Positions 26,113-36,101 of a stretch of 54,600 bases of DNA are shown piece by piece; positions within the stretch are counted from its first letter, which is position 1, and the number at the start of each line of letters is the position of its first letter. The translations under genes and the position numbers were made by a program. Under the pieces are notes generated by a model that had not been told where the DNA came from, ran no database searches, and was given only the letters and a program-made list of their open reading frames with translations. Source of the DNA: Candidatus Phytoplasma sacchari (GTDB lineage Bacteria > Bacillota_I > Bacilli_A > Acholeplasmatales > Acholeplasmataceae); contig NZ_VWXM01000001.1 in NCBI RefSeq assembly GCF_009268105.1, positions 1-54,600 on the forward strand, written 5' to 3'.

Positions 26113-29100
26113 ATGTTTATTAATCAATTTGAAGTTTTTCAGAATAAATCAGAAGAATCTATTTTTAGATTTTTTGAATTTAAAAAAATTATAGTTAATC
26201 CCAAAAATAAATCTTGGACTTTTCATGTTTATTTAGAAGCTGTTTTAGAAAATATTAAAAATTTGAATTTATTTTCGAAAAAATTAAAAAAATTTATTAA
26301 TGAAAAAACTAATAAGTTTATACGAGATTTAGAAGTTAATGTTAATTTTAGTTTTTATAATATAAATATTATTAATAGAGATCTTTTTCAAAATATTTTA
26401 ATGGAAATTATTAATCAAAAAAAAGAAAATGAGATTTTTTATATATTATATAATTCTTTTTTTTCTATCGATATAGATAAAAAAATATGTGAATTTAAAA
26501 TTGATCCTTTTATTATTAAATATTTAAAAGATCCTAACATTTTAAATAATTTACAGTCTTTATTATATAAAAATTATAATTTAGATTTAAAATTAATTTT
26601 AAAAAATAATAATAATGCTGAAAAAAATATAATTAATAATGAATTTGAAAAAACATATTATTTTTCTTCACAAGAAGAATCGAAAGCGGAGGGAATTATT
26701 GAATTAAGTTTTAAAGAAATACCTTTTAGCAAAGATGAAGTTAAAAATTTTTTTCTAAAATATCCTAAATTTAAAATTAGTGGTTATATTCAAAAACCAG
26801 AATACATAATTACTAAAAATAAAAGTATTTTGTTTTCTTTTTATTTATTAGATAAAGTAACAAAACAGGATTCTATTATATATCGTAAGTTTTTTTTGAA
26901 TGATGATCCGAATTTAAAAAAAATTAAAAAAGATTTTAAAGATGGATTATATTTAGAAATAATTTCTTTTATGGATAAATATGAAAAAAATCAAGAATTT
27001 TTTTTTAGTTTTGATTTCAATAAAAAAAATAATTATCAACCTTATAAAATTTTAAGCGAAATACCACTTCATTTAGAAAGAATGGATAATTATCCTGGTA
27101 AAAAAAGAATTGAATTTCATTTACATACTAAAATGTCTAATTTAGATGCTATAACAAGTGTTGAAGAATATTTAAATATTGCTGAACAATGGCAACATGA
27201 AGCTATAGCATTTACTGATCATGGTGGTATTTATTCTTTTCCCGAAATTCAAAAATTTGCTAAAAATAAAAATATTAAACCTATTTTAGGATTAGAAATA
27301 GATTTTATAGAAGAAAAGAAAATTTTTATAACTAATCAAAATCAATATTCATTTTTTGAAAATTTTAATTTGAAAAAACAAAATTATGTAGTGTTTGATT
27401 TAGAAACTACAGGTTTATCTAAAACAAGAGATCAAATTATTGAAATATCAGCTGTTAAAATAGAAAATGGAAAAATTACAGATAAAATTTTCGATCAATT
27501 AATTAATCCACAAATACCTTTGAATCATATAATAACAGAATTAACTGGTATTAATAATGATGAATTATACGATAAATCTACTATTAAAGACGTTTTACCA
27601 AATTTTTTAAATTTTATAAAAGATCATGTTTTAGTTGCTCATAATGCTAATTTTGATATTAGTTTTTTAAAAGAACAAATTAAAAAACTGAAAATCGATT
27701 TTCAAATGCAACCAGTTATTGATACTTTAACTTTAACACAAAAATATTTTGGTCATAAAATGAAGTTTTTTAATTTGAAAAAAATGGCTAGTCATTTCAA
27801 AATCAAACAAAATATTGAAAAAAATTATCATAGAGCTTTATTTGATGCTAATACAACAGCTTTAGTTTTTATTGAAATTTTAAAAAAATTAGAAGAACAA
27901 AATATTATTTCTTTTTATGATCTAGATAAACCTTTAGAAAATATTTATGAAAGAAGTTATCATATAAATATTTTGGTACAAAATCAAAAAGGTTATAAAA
28001 ATTTATTTCATTTAATAAGTGAAGCTCTTACAACTGATTTTTTCAAAAAACCTAGAATTTTAAAGTCTAAATTAGAAAAATATAAAGAAGGTTTATTAGT
28101 TGGTAGTGGTTGTTCTGAAGGTAATATTTTTGAAATTGCTTTAAATAATAATGATGATGAATTAGTAAAGGCTATTTCTTTTTATGATTATATCGAAGTT
28201 CAACCTATTCATGCTTATAAAAATATAATTTATGAATTAGGTGGTGATCAAAAAGCTTTTGAAATTATTAAAAAAACAATTTTAAAAATTATAAAAGAAG
28301 CTCAAAAACAAAACAAAATTGTAATCGCAACAGGAGATGTTCATTATTTACATCCTTATGAAAAAATTTATAGAGAAATTTATATCAATGCTAAATTAAT
28401 TGGTGGAGGTATACATAAACTATATAAATATTCATCTGAAAATTTGCCAGATAATTATTTTTTAACTACTCAAGAAATGTTAGATAGTTTTTATTTTATT
28501 GAAGATGATAGATTAAAAAAAGATATAGTAATAAATAATACTCACCTATTGAATGAAAAAATTGAAAAAATAATAATTTTTCCTGATAAACTTTTTTTTC
28601 TTTCTGATAATACTTTTGAAGAAAAATTTAAAATATCAAGTATTAGAAAAGAAATGAGTGAATTAATTAATAATAAAATTAAAATAAATTATGGAAAAAT
28701 AATTCATCCTATTATTAATACAAGAATTCAAAAAGAATTATCCAGTATTTTAGGAAATAATAATAAAAAAGATGATGCAAAAAATCCAAGTATTGCTCCC
28801 ATATATTATTTATCTTATCTATTATCTAAAAAATCAATAGAAAATAATTATCCTGTAGGTTCTAGAGGTTCTATTGGTTCTTCTCTTATCGCTAATATTT
28901 TGGGAATAACAGAAGTTAATCCTTTAAAACCTCACTATATTTGTTCTAATTGTCAATATACTGTTATTCAAATGACATTAGAAGAAAGAAATAATGAAGA
29001 ATATCAAAGTTACATTAAAAAAATGGGTAAAGACAACAATAGTTATGATTTTTTAGATAAAATTTTTTCAGGATATGATTTACCTGATATTTATTGCCCT

Positions 29101-30651
29101 TTTTGTAAAATAAAATTTAAAAAAGATGGACAAGATATACCTTTTGAAACTTTTTTAGGTTTTGAAGGAAATAAAACTCCTGATATTGATTTAAATTTTG
29201 CAGGAGATTATCAAAGTCAAGCTCATAATTATTTAAAAGAACTTATGGGTGAAAATAACGTTTTTAGAGCTGGTACTATTCAAACTGTTGCTAAAAAATA
29301 TGCTTTTGGTTATATTAAAGGTTTTATTAAAGACAAAAATATGGAAGATAAAATACGTTTTTGTGAAATTTATAGAAGAGCTAACATTATAGAAGGTGTT
29401 AAAAGATCTACTGGACAACATCCAGGAGGTATTGTAGTTGTGCCAAAAGAAAATTCTATTTTTGAAATAACACCTGTTCAATATCCTGCAAATGATATAA
29501 AATCAACTTGGAAAACTACTCATTTTGATTATCATTCTTTTGAAAAAAATTTATTTAAAATAGATATTTTAGGACATGATGATCCTACTATGATTAAATT
29601 TTTTATGGATTATGTTAAAAAAAATCCTGATAAATTTGATTTTCAAAATTATCAAGATATTCCTACAGATGATCCTAAAGTTTATGAAATTTTTGCTAAT
29701 AAAAATATTGATAATTTAACAAATAAAATTTCATCTTTAGCTATACCTGAATTTGGTACTAATTTTGTTATAGAAATGTTAAAAACTATTTATCAAAAGG
29801 AAAAGAAAAATTTTAATTTTGCTACTTTAGTTAAAGTATCTGGATTATCTCATGGAACTGATGTTTGGTTAAAAAACGCTAAAGATATTCTTAATAAAAA
29901 AGGCGATTTTAGCGAATATAAAGAGAAAATTTTTTTTGATGATATTATTTGTTGTCGAGATGAAATTTTGAATACTTTGATTAAAAAAGGTATTCAACCA
30001 TTGCAATCTTTTGAGATTATGGAGTTTGTACGTAAGGGTAAACAACATTCTGAGCCTGAAAAATGGAATGATTTAATTAACCCTTTATTAGATAAAGTGG
30101 ATGAATGGTATTTAAAATCATTAAGTAAAATTAAATATTTATTTCCTAAAGCACATGCGACTGCTTATGTTTTGATGGCTGTAAGAATAGCTTGGTTTAA
30201 AGTTCATCATCCTATTGTTTTTTATAGTGGTTTTTTTTCTAAAAGAGCAGATCAATTTGATTATGATTTAATGTTGCAAAGTTCTGAAAATATTAAAGAA
30301 AAAATATCTAAATTAGAATACGGTGCTATAAGAAAAAAAATAACAGCAAAAGAACAAAGTTTAATTAATACTTTAAAGAATACCTTAGAGATGATTAAAA
30401 GAGGTTATAATTTTTTACCTATTGATTTAAATAAATCAGAATCTTTTTTGTTTGTTATTGAAGATGATAAATATCTTAGAATGCCTTTTATCGCTATAGA
30501 TGGTTTAGGAGATGTTGCTGCTGAAAATATCGTTAAGAACAGAAAACAGAAATTATTCAGTAAGAGCGATATAAAAGAAAGAATTAAAATTAATAAAACT
30601 CTTTGGAAAAAATTTGAAGAATTAAAAATCATAGATCAGTTACCTGATTAA
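26113..30651 (+). CDS. polC: DNA polymerase III alpha subunit, Gram-positive type PolC
   Basis: PolC is the replicative polymerase with built-in proofreading. The order is: an N-terminal OB region (about 190-330), a PHP domain beginning RIEFHLHTKMSNLD (about 334) and including AFTDHGG, and an inserted 3'-5' exonuclease with VFDLETTGLS (Asp429, Glu431), AHNANFDISFL and HRALFDA. The polymerase core follows, with zinc-type pairs CSNC and CPFC, the catalytic block PDIDLNFAGDYQ (Asp1024, Asp1026) and HPGGIVVVP. At 1512 residues it is slightly longer than Bacillus PolC. The start is ATG at 26113. No second, DnaE-type subunit is in the window. Confidence 0.98.
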   Translation: MFINQFEVFQNKSEESIFRFFEFKKIIVNPKNKSWTFHVYLEAVLENIKNLNLFSKKLKKFINEKTNKFIRDLEVNVNFSFYNINIINRDLFQNILMEIINQKKENEIFYILYNSFFSIDIDKKICEFKIDPFIIKYLKDPNILNNLQSLLYKNYNLDLKLILKNNNNAEKNIINNEFEKTYYFSSQEESKAEGIIELSFKEIPFSKDEVKNFFLKYPKFKISGYIQKPEYIITKNKSILFSFYLLDKVTKQDSIIYRKFFLNDDPNLKKIKKDFKDGLYLEIISFMDKYEKNQEFFFSFDFNKKNNYQPYKILSEIPLHLERMDNYPGKKRIEFHLHTKMSNLDAITSVEEYLNIAEQWQHEAIAFTDHGGIYSFPEIQKFAKNKNIKPILGLEIDFIEEKKIFITNQNQYSFFENFNLKKQNYVVFDLETTGLSKTRDQIIEISAVKIENGKITDKIFDQLINPQIPLNHIITELTGINNDELYDKSTIKDVLPNFLNFIKDHVLVAHNANFDISFLKEQIKKLKIDFQMQPVIDTLTLTQKYFGHKMKFFNLKKMASHFKIKQNIEKNYHRALFDANTTALVFIEILKKLEEQNIISFYDLDKPLENIYERSYHINILVQNQKGYKNLFHLISEALTTDFFKKPRILKSKLEKYKEGLLVGSGCSEGNIFEIALNNNDDELVKAISFYDYIEVQPIHAYKNIIYELGGDQKAFEIIKKTILKIIKEAQKQNKIVIATGDVHYLHPYEKIYREIYINAKLIGGGIHKLYKYSSENLPDNYFLTTQEMLDSFYFIEDDRLKKDIVINNTHLLNEKIEKIIIFPDKLFFLSDNTFEEKFKISSIRKEMSELINNKIKINYGKIIHPIINTRIQKELSSILGNNNKKDDAKNPSIAPIYYLSYLLSKKSIENNYPVGSRGSIGSSLIANILGITEVNPLKPHYICSNCQYTVIQMTLEERNNEEYQSYIKKMGKDNNSYDFLDKIFSGYDLPDIYCPFCKIKFKKDGQDIPFETFLGFEGNKTPDIDLNFAGDYQSQAHNYLKELMGENNVFRAGTIQTVAKKYAFGYIKGFIKDKNMEDKIRFCEIYRRANIIEGVKRSTGQHPGGIVVVPKENSIFEITPVQYPANDIKSTWKTTHFDYHSFEKNLFKIDILGHDDPTMIKFFMDYVKKNPDKFDFQNYQDIPTDDPKVYEIFANKNIDNLTNKISSLAIPEFGTNFVIEMLKTIYQKEKKNFNFATLVKVSGLSHGTDVWLKNAKDILNKKGDFSEYKEKIFFDDIICCRDEILNTLIKKGIQPLQSFEIMEFVRKGKQHSEPEKWNDLINPLLDKVDEWYLKSLSKIKYLFPKAHATAYVLMAVRIAWFKVHHPIVFYSGFFSKRADQFDYDLMLQSSENIKEKISKLEYGAIRKKITAKEQSLINTLKNTLEMIKRGYNFLPIDLNKSESFLFVIEDDKYLRMPFIAIDGLGDVAAENIVKNRKQKLFSKSDIKERIKINKTLWKKFEELKIIDQLPD

Positions 30652-30923
30652 AAAATTATTTTTTATTAATTATAAAAATATATCAAAATTTTTATTTAAT
30701 TTTTTTGTAGTTATGTCTATATTAAATTATTATCATGTATTATAATATAGTTATATATAAAGTATTAATAAATTTTATATAATTAATCCCCAATTGATAA
30801 TTATTTGAAATTTTATTTTTGTCTGAATATAAAAAAAATATTAAATATTTTTTTATAAAGGTTGAAATATCAAAATAGTAAAAAAAAGAGATTAAATAAA
30901 AAATAAGAAGGAGGTAGTTTTTA

Positions 30924-32261
30924 ATGAAAGTTATTATAGTAGGTTGTACTCACGCTGGAACGACTGCTGCTAAAACGATATTAAAAAGAAGTAAGGATGT
31001 AACTGTTTCTATTTATGAGAGAAATGACAATGTTTCTTTTCTTTCATGCGGAATAGCTTTATATATCGGCGGAGTTGTTAAAGATAAAATGGGATTGTTT
31101 TATTCCAATAAAGAAGAACTTTCTCATTTAGGAGCAAATATTAAATTAAGACATGAAGTATTAAATATTGATTTTAATAAAAAAGAGATTTTAGTTAAGG
31201 ATTTGGAAAAAAATAAAGAATTTTTAGATAATTTTGATAAATTAGTTATTTCAACAGGTTCTTGGCCAATTATTCCTGATATAAAAGGTATTAATTCTAA
31301 AAATGTCCTTTTGTCTAAGAATTTTGAACATGCTAATAAGATTATAGAATATGCAAAAAATGTTAAAAAAATAACAGTTGTAGGAGCAGGCTATATTGGA
31401 GTTGAATTAGCAGAAGCTTTTTCTCATCAAAATAAAGAAGTTATATTGATAGATAATCAAGATAGAATAATGTCCAAATATTTAGATAAAGAATTTACTG
31501 ATTTAGCTGAAGAATCACTTAAAAAAAATAATGTGAAATTAATGTTGGGTCAAAAAGTTTCTAATTTTAAGATTAAAGATGATTTTGTAACTCATGTACA
31601 AACTGATAAAGGTTGTTATGAAACTGAATTAGTTATTATGTGTATTAGTTTTAAACCTAATACAGAACTTGTTCAACAATACTTAGATAAATCTCCAAAT
31701 GGTGCTTTGATAGTTAACGATTTTTTACAAACTTCCAACCATGATGTTTATGCTTGTGGTGATTGTACTAATATTTTTTATAATCCAACTCAAAAATATA
31801 TGTATATTCCTTTAGCTACGAATGCTATTCGTATGGGTACTATTATTGGTCTTAATATTAAAGAAAATAGACATAAATATTTAGGAACTCAAGGAACAAG
31901 TTGTATTAAAGTTTTTGACTTGAATATTGCTTCAACAGGTTTAACAGAATATGTTGCTAATTCTTTAGATATTAATTATGGAGTTGTTAAAATTAAGGAT
32001 GCTAATAGACCAGAATTTATGCCTCATTATGATTCTGTTTTATTAAAAATTGTTTTTCAAAAAGAAACAAAACAAATATTAGGTGGACAAATTTTATCAA
32101 CTAATGATATAACAGAAAAAATTAATACTTTAAGTGTTTGTATTCATAAAAAAATGACTATTGATGAATTAGCTTTTGTTGATTTTTTCTTTCATCCTTA
32201 TTTTAATAAACCATTTAGTTTATTAAATTTGGCTGGTTTAAAATATTTAAGTATGCAATAA
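30924..32261 (+). CDS. nox: NADH oxidase (FAD-dependent, Cys42 type)
   Basis: This flavoprotein of the pyridine nucleotide-disulfide family most likely oxidises NADH with O2, giving water and regenerating NAD+ for glycolysis. The FAD fold starts MKVIIVGCTHAGTTAA. The single redox Cys is Cys42 in SFLSCGIALYIGG, the NADH fold is ITVVGAGYIGVELAEAF (about 152-168), and the second FAD motif is VYACGDCTNI. At 445 residues it fits Nox. Coenzyme A-disulfide reductase is a close relative and cannot be excluded, but the GIALYIGG context favours Nox. It has the strongest ribosome site in the window, AAGGAGG, and is followed by a terminator. Confidence 0.9.
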   Translation: MKVIIVGCTHAGTTAAKTILKRSKDVTVSIYERNDNVSFLSCGIALYIGGVVKDKMGLFYSNKEELSHLGANIKLRHEVLNIDFNKKEILVKDLEKNKEFLDNFDKLVISTGSWPIIPDIKGINSKNVLLSKNFEHANKIIEYAKNVKKITVVGAGYIGVELAEAFSHQNKEVILIDNQDRIMSKYLDKEFTDLAEESLKKNNVKLMLGQKVSNFKIKDDFVTHVQTDKGCYETELVIMCISFKPNTELVQQYLDKSPNGALIVNDFLQTSNHDVYACGDCTNIFYNPTQKYMYIPLATNAIRMGTIIGLNIKENRHKYLGTQGTSCIKVFDLNIASTGLTEYVANSLDINYGVVKIKDANRPEFMPHYDSVLLKIVFQKETKQILGGQILSTNDITEKINTLSVCIHKKMTIDELAFVDFFFHPYFNKPFSLLNLAGLKYLSMQ

Positions 32262-32294
32262 TGTAAAAAATAAATATTTTTTTCATTTAAAAAT

Positions 32295-32327
32295 AAAAAA
32301 ATATAAACTTTTGTTTATATTTTTTTT
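32295..32327 (+). terminator. Terminator after nox
   Basis: Seven A residues plus TATAAAC (32295-32308) pair with GTTTATA plus T residues (32313-32327) across a TTTT loop. It follows the nox stop codon by 33 bases and marks the boundary with the decayed region. Confidence 0.75.
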
Positions 32328-32409
32328 ATTTTTTTGAAATATTTAAGAATTAATTATTTAAATATTCATATAAACATATAAATAAGTATAAATATCTTTA
32401 AATTTATAT

Positions 32410-32830
32410 CATTAATAATCATTAATAATTATTTTTATTTTTTTATTTTTTTGTCCTAATTCATTATATTGATATTCAATTATAATTTCGTTTTTTATTT
32501 TTGTTTGTTTGTTTTTTAGTATAATTATAAAATATTTTTTTTATTTTTTCGTTTTCATCATATTAATTATTTTGCTTTTAATTTATTTTTTGATTATATT
32601 CAAATTTATCAAAATTATAATTTTTTTTATTTCTTCTCTACTTATTATTTTATTATTTTTATAATTATATTTATATTTTTTTTGTTGAGCTAAATTTTTA
32701 CTAATTTTATTTCGTTATTTAGAATATCATATTCATATTCCATTTCACATTTCCATTATAATCATTTTATATCTAATTTTTTTTATATTTTAATTATTAT
32801 TTGATGAATAAGAATATATTAAAGAATATG
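32410..32830 (-). pseudogene. Decayed DUF2963/YD-repeat protein gene
   Basis: Read on the minus strand, broken pieces of a repeat protein can be followed across several frames: EYQYNELGQKNKK, YDENEKIKKIFYNY and YNGNVKWNM. These resemble the Y-N-x-x-G-x-K repeats of phytoplasma DUF2963 proteins and of the intact gene at 24217-25104. Stops and frameshifts interrupt every frame, and no start or ribosome site remains. The boundaries are approximate. Confidence 0.5.
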
Positions 32831-33204
32831 AATTATTTTTAGTAAGAATATAAATTATAAATATTATTATTAATATTTTTTGTTTTTATTTTTTTGTTTT
32901 TTTGATATTTTTATTAATTTATCTGTTTTTTTTAATTTGTTTTCTTTCTAAAAGAAAATTTTTTAATATTTAAAAAAATAAAATATTACAACAACGATAT
33001 TATAAATTAAAAATTTCTAATAAATTAGAAAAAATTAAAATTTAACTTTTTATTTTAAATTTAACAAATTATAATTATGAATTGTTATCAAATAACAAAT
33101 GAATTGTTTTTGTTTAATTAATTAATATAATATCAATGATTTTATTATTTAAATTTTAATTTTATGATTTAAATTTTTAGTTATTTTAAATTGATTTTTT
33201 TAAG

Positions 33205-33990
33205 AGGTAATATTATTTTAATATTTAATAAATTATTTAGTAGAAAAATTTTTAGATATTTATTTAATTTCATCTTTGCTTATTTTTTTGTTTAAGTAGT
33301 TGTTTATTTTTTCAAAAATGAATAAATATAAATTCATCAAGAAATATATCAAATAATAAAGGATAAAAATTATGATTTATTAAATTAATTATTCAATTTA
33401 GAAAAAATAAATATACAAAATCAAAAGATAATGGAAGAAAAACCAAGTATTAAAAAAACAAAATTCAAACATTATTAAAACAAGATAATATGAAATAATA
33501 TTATGGTATTACTTATAATGATAATTTTTACAAAAAAATATAAATATGGAAATATTTAATAATTTGAACAAAATGGTATAAAATTTAAAGAAATAGATCA
33601 AAATAATAATATTCATTTATTTAAAAAGATTCTTTTTATGGAGTAAATAATATGATTTTCAAAAATTAGGTTATTTAGCTAAAAATTTAAAAGATAGTGG
33701 TTATAAAGCTATTGAATTAAAACCATTTTTACTTTTTAAAATATTTCAAAGAAGCTATTTATAATATTTAAGATTTGAAAGAATTAGAATTTAATGTAGA
33801 AGATTTTTTTGAAATAGAGGTTATTTAGCTTAAATTTAAAAGATAGTGATGAATTAAAGCATTTTTTATCCTTTAAAAGATTTAAAAGAAGCTTTTACTT
33901 GTTTTAGTATTAAAAAATATTCTATTAATTAAGTTTTAGTTTAGAAAAATTCACTGATATTATTTTAATCTTTGGATAAAATATATAAGG
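33205..33990 (+). pseudogene. Decayed membrane/repeat protein gene
   Basis: After AAGAGG near 33202, one frame gives an N-terminal hydrophobic stretch (SRKIFRYLFNFIFAYFFV) and then, with in-frame stops, IHQEIYQIIKDKNYDLLN, FNLEKINIQNQKIMEEK and KKTKFKHY. After frameshifts come YGITYNDNFYKKI and GIKFKEIDQNNNIHLFK (DUF2963-like), then LGYLAKNLKDSGYKAIELKPF and a second, broken copy of that unit. At least six lesions are visible. It appears to be a former membrane-anchored phytoplasma accessory protein, or two such genes merged by decay. Confidence 0.6.
33669..33848 (+). repeat. Direct repeat inside the decayed gene
   Basis: Bases 33669-33699 (beginning GGTTATTTAGCTAAAAATTT) recur with small changes at 33819-33848, 150 bases apart. 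Both encode a GYLAxNLKDS unit in the ancestral frame, so the former protein had tandem repeats of about 50 residues. Confidence 0.7.
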
Positions 33991-34621
33991 ATGTTTTTTT
34001 GCAGAAGAAAATTATTTGAATAAAATATAAAAAACTTTATTTATAAAAATTTTTAAACAATTCTTAATTTTCATCAAAAATATTTTTTTTATTTTTAAAT
34101 TTTTTTATTTTTTTCTATATTTTATAAAAAATATTATTTCCTAATTATTTGTTTTTTTATTTTTATAAAATAATAATATTTTAAATTTTTTTAAATTACT
34201 TTATTTTAATTTATTTTTAATTGAAATTATTTAACAAATAAAATATAATTTAGGTGAAAGTTTGTTTTTTGATATTATTAATTTTTTTTAATTTATTTTG
34301 ATTTAATAGAGTTTTATTATTGTTTTAAATCATTAATATTCTTGTATAATTATTACTATATATGATATATTAAGTTAGTTATTCGTTAAATAAAAATATC
34401 TTAATTAAATCATAAAAGAAATTATAACTTTTGAATTTTTTGTTATATATTATATATTTTATTTTTATTTTATTAATAATTAGTTTTTTTAACAAAATAT
34501 AATTTAAAAATATATTTTGATATTAAATTTTATTAGTTTGAATTTTAAAAATGATATTTTTTTTATTTTTGTAAAAATATTTTTTAATTTAAATTAATTA
34601 AAATAAATAGAATTAAAAATA
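33991..34621. other. Gene-free A+T-rich stretch before asnS
   Basis: No open frame, RNA gene or clear remnant is visible on either strand in these 630 bases. It ends at the asnS leader. It is probably the tail of the decayed region. Confidence 0.5.
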
Positions 34622-34660
34622 TTGTTTTTTTTAGATCAAAAAAAGGATTTTCTCAAAAAA

Positions 34661-36085
34661 ATGAAAAAAACTTATTCAATAAAGAATATTAATGATAATT
34701 ATAATTATTTAATAAAATGTAATAAAGAAATACTTGTTAATGGATGGATAAGAAACTGTCGTTTTCAAAAGAAGATGTTTTTTATTAATATAAATGATGG
34801 TAGTTTTATAGAAGATTTGCAAATTGTTTGTAAAGAAGAAAATAATTTTGATTTAGGTTTTATTAAAGAATATCTTAAAATTGGTTCTTCTATATGTGTA
34901 AAAGGATTTTTAGTAAATTCAAATAAAAAAGAACAACCTTTTGAGTTATTATCAACAAAAATGTATTTTTTTGATAAAGATTCAGATTCTTATCCTATTC
35001 AACCTAAAAAACATTCTAATGTTTTTTTACGTCAAATACCACATTTAAGATTAAGAACAAAGTTATTTGGTGCTATTTTTAGGATAAGAAATACAGCTAC
35101 TTGTGCTATCAATAATTTTTTTCAAAAAGAAGGTTTTATACAAGTACATACACCAATAATAACTGCAAGTGATGGCGAAGGCGCTGGTGAATTGTTCAAA
35201 GTAACAACTTTAAATTTACATAAAATACCTTTTCAAAAAGATAAAGAAATAGATTTTAAAAATGATTTTTTTGGTAAACCAGCTTTTTTAACTGTTACTG
35301 GACAATTAGAGGCTGAAGCTTTTGCTATGGCTTTTAGTAAAGTTTATACTTTTGGTCCTACATTTAGAGCAGAAAATTCTCATACCATGAAACATATATC
35401 TGAATTTTGGATGATAGAACCTGAAATGGCTTTTTTAAATTTACAAGATAATATTTTAATTGCGCAAAAAATGATTCAATATGTTATTAAGTTTTGTTTA
35501 GTTAAAAATAGATTAGATTTTGAATTTTTAGAAAAAAATGTTGAAAAAAAACTTATTGATAGATTGAAATATATTTCTAATTTAGAAAAATTTCCTCAAG
35601 TAAAATATTCAGATGCTATTAATATTTTGAGAGAAAGTAAATTTAAGTTTGAAATAGAACCTTTTTATGGAAGAGATTTATCAACAGAACATGAAAAGTT
35701 TTTGACAGATGTTTTTTTTAAAAAACCTATTTTTGTAGTTGATTGGCCTGAAGATATTAAAGCTTTTTATATGAAAAATAATCCTGATAATAAAACTGTT
35801 GCTGCAATGGATTTATTAGTACCTAAGATCGGAGAATTAATTGGAGGTTCTCAGAGAGAAGAAAAGCTTGATATTCTAGAAAAAAAAATAAAAAAATTTA
35901 ATATTGATAAAAAAGAATTAGAGTGGTATTTGGATTTAAGACGTTTTGGTAGTTGTGTTCATTCTGGTTTTGGTTTAGGTTTCGAAAGGTTTTTACTTTT
36001 TTTAACAGGTTTAGAAAATATAAGAGATGTAATTGCTTTTCCTAGGTTTGCTAAAAATATCTCTTTGAAAAAAAATATTAAATGA
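34661..36085 (+). CDS. asnS: Asparaginyl-tRNA synthetase
   Basis: This class II enzyme charges tRNA-Asn. The N-terminal OB anticodon-binding domain (EILVNGWIRNCR...FFININDGSF) is followed by the catalytic core with motif 2 FRAENSHTMKHISEFWMIEPEM and motif 3 GLGFERFLLFLTGL. The GGSQREEK block (in LIGGSQREEK) and PFYGRDLSTEHEKFL fit AsnRS rather than AspRS. ATG 34661 gives 474 residues beginning MKKTYSIKNI. An upstream TTG at 34622 would add 13 residues without a ribosome site, whereas AAAGGA at 34642-34647 serves the ATG at a slightly long distance of 13 bases. It is the first gene of a tight run with the ABC importer. Confidence 0.96.
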   Translation: MKKTYSIKNINDNYNYLIKCNKEILVNGWIRNCRFQKKMFFININDGSFIEDLQIVCKEENNFDLGFIKEYLKIGSSICVKGFLVNSNKKEQPFELLSTKMYFFDKDSDSYPIQPKKHSNVFLRQIPHLRLRTKLFGAIFRIRNTATCAINNFFQKEGFIQVHTPIITASDGEGAGELFKVTTLNLHKIPFQKDKEIDFKNDFFGKPAFLTVTGQLEAEAFAMAFSKVYTFGPTFRAENSHTMKHISEFWMIEPEMAFLNLQDNILIAQKMIQYVIKFCLVKNRLDFEFLEKNVEKKLIDRLKYISNLEKFPQVKYSDAINILRESKFKFEIEPFYGRDLSTEHEKFLTDVFFKKPIFVVDWPEDIKAFYMKNNPDNKTVAAMDLLVPKIGELIGGSQREEKLDILEKKIKKFNIDKKELEWYLDLRRFGSCVHSGFGLGFERFLLFLTGLENIRDVIAFPRFAKNISLKKNIK

Positions 36086-36101
36086 GGAAATTTTAATTTT
36101 T

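Noticed and set aside
29233-29481. Minus-strand open frame inside polC
   Set aside because: It is antisense to the conserved polymerase core and has no ribosome site.
32262-34621. Mobile element in the gene-free region
   Set aside because: No transposase fragment or terminal repeats could be recognised; only decayed repeat-protein pieces were seen.
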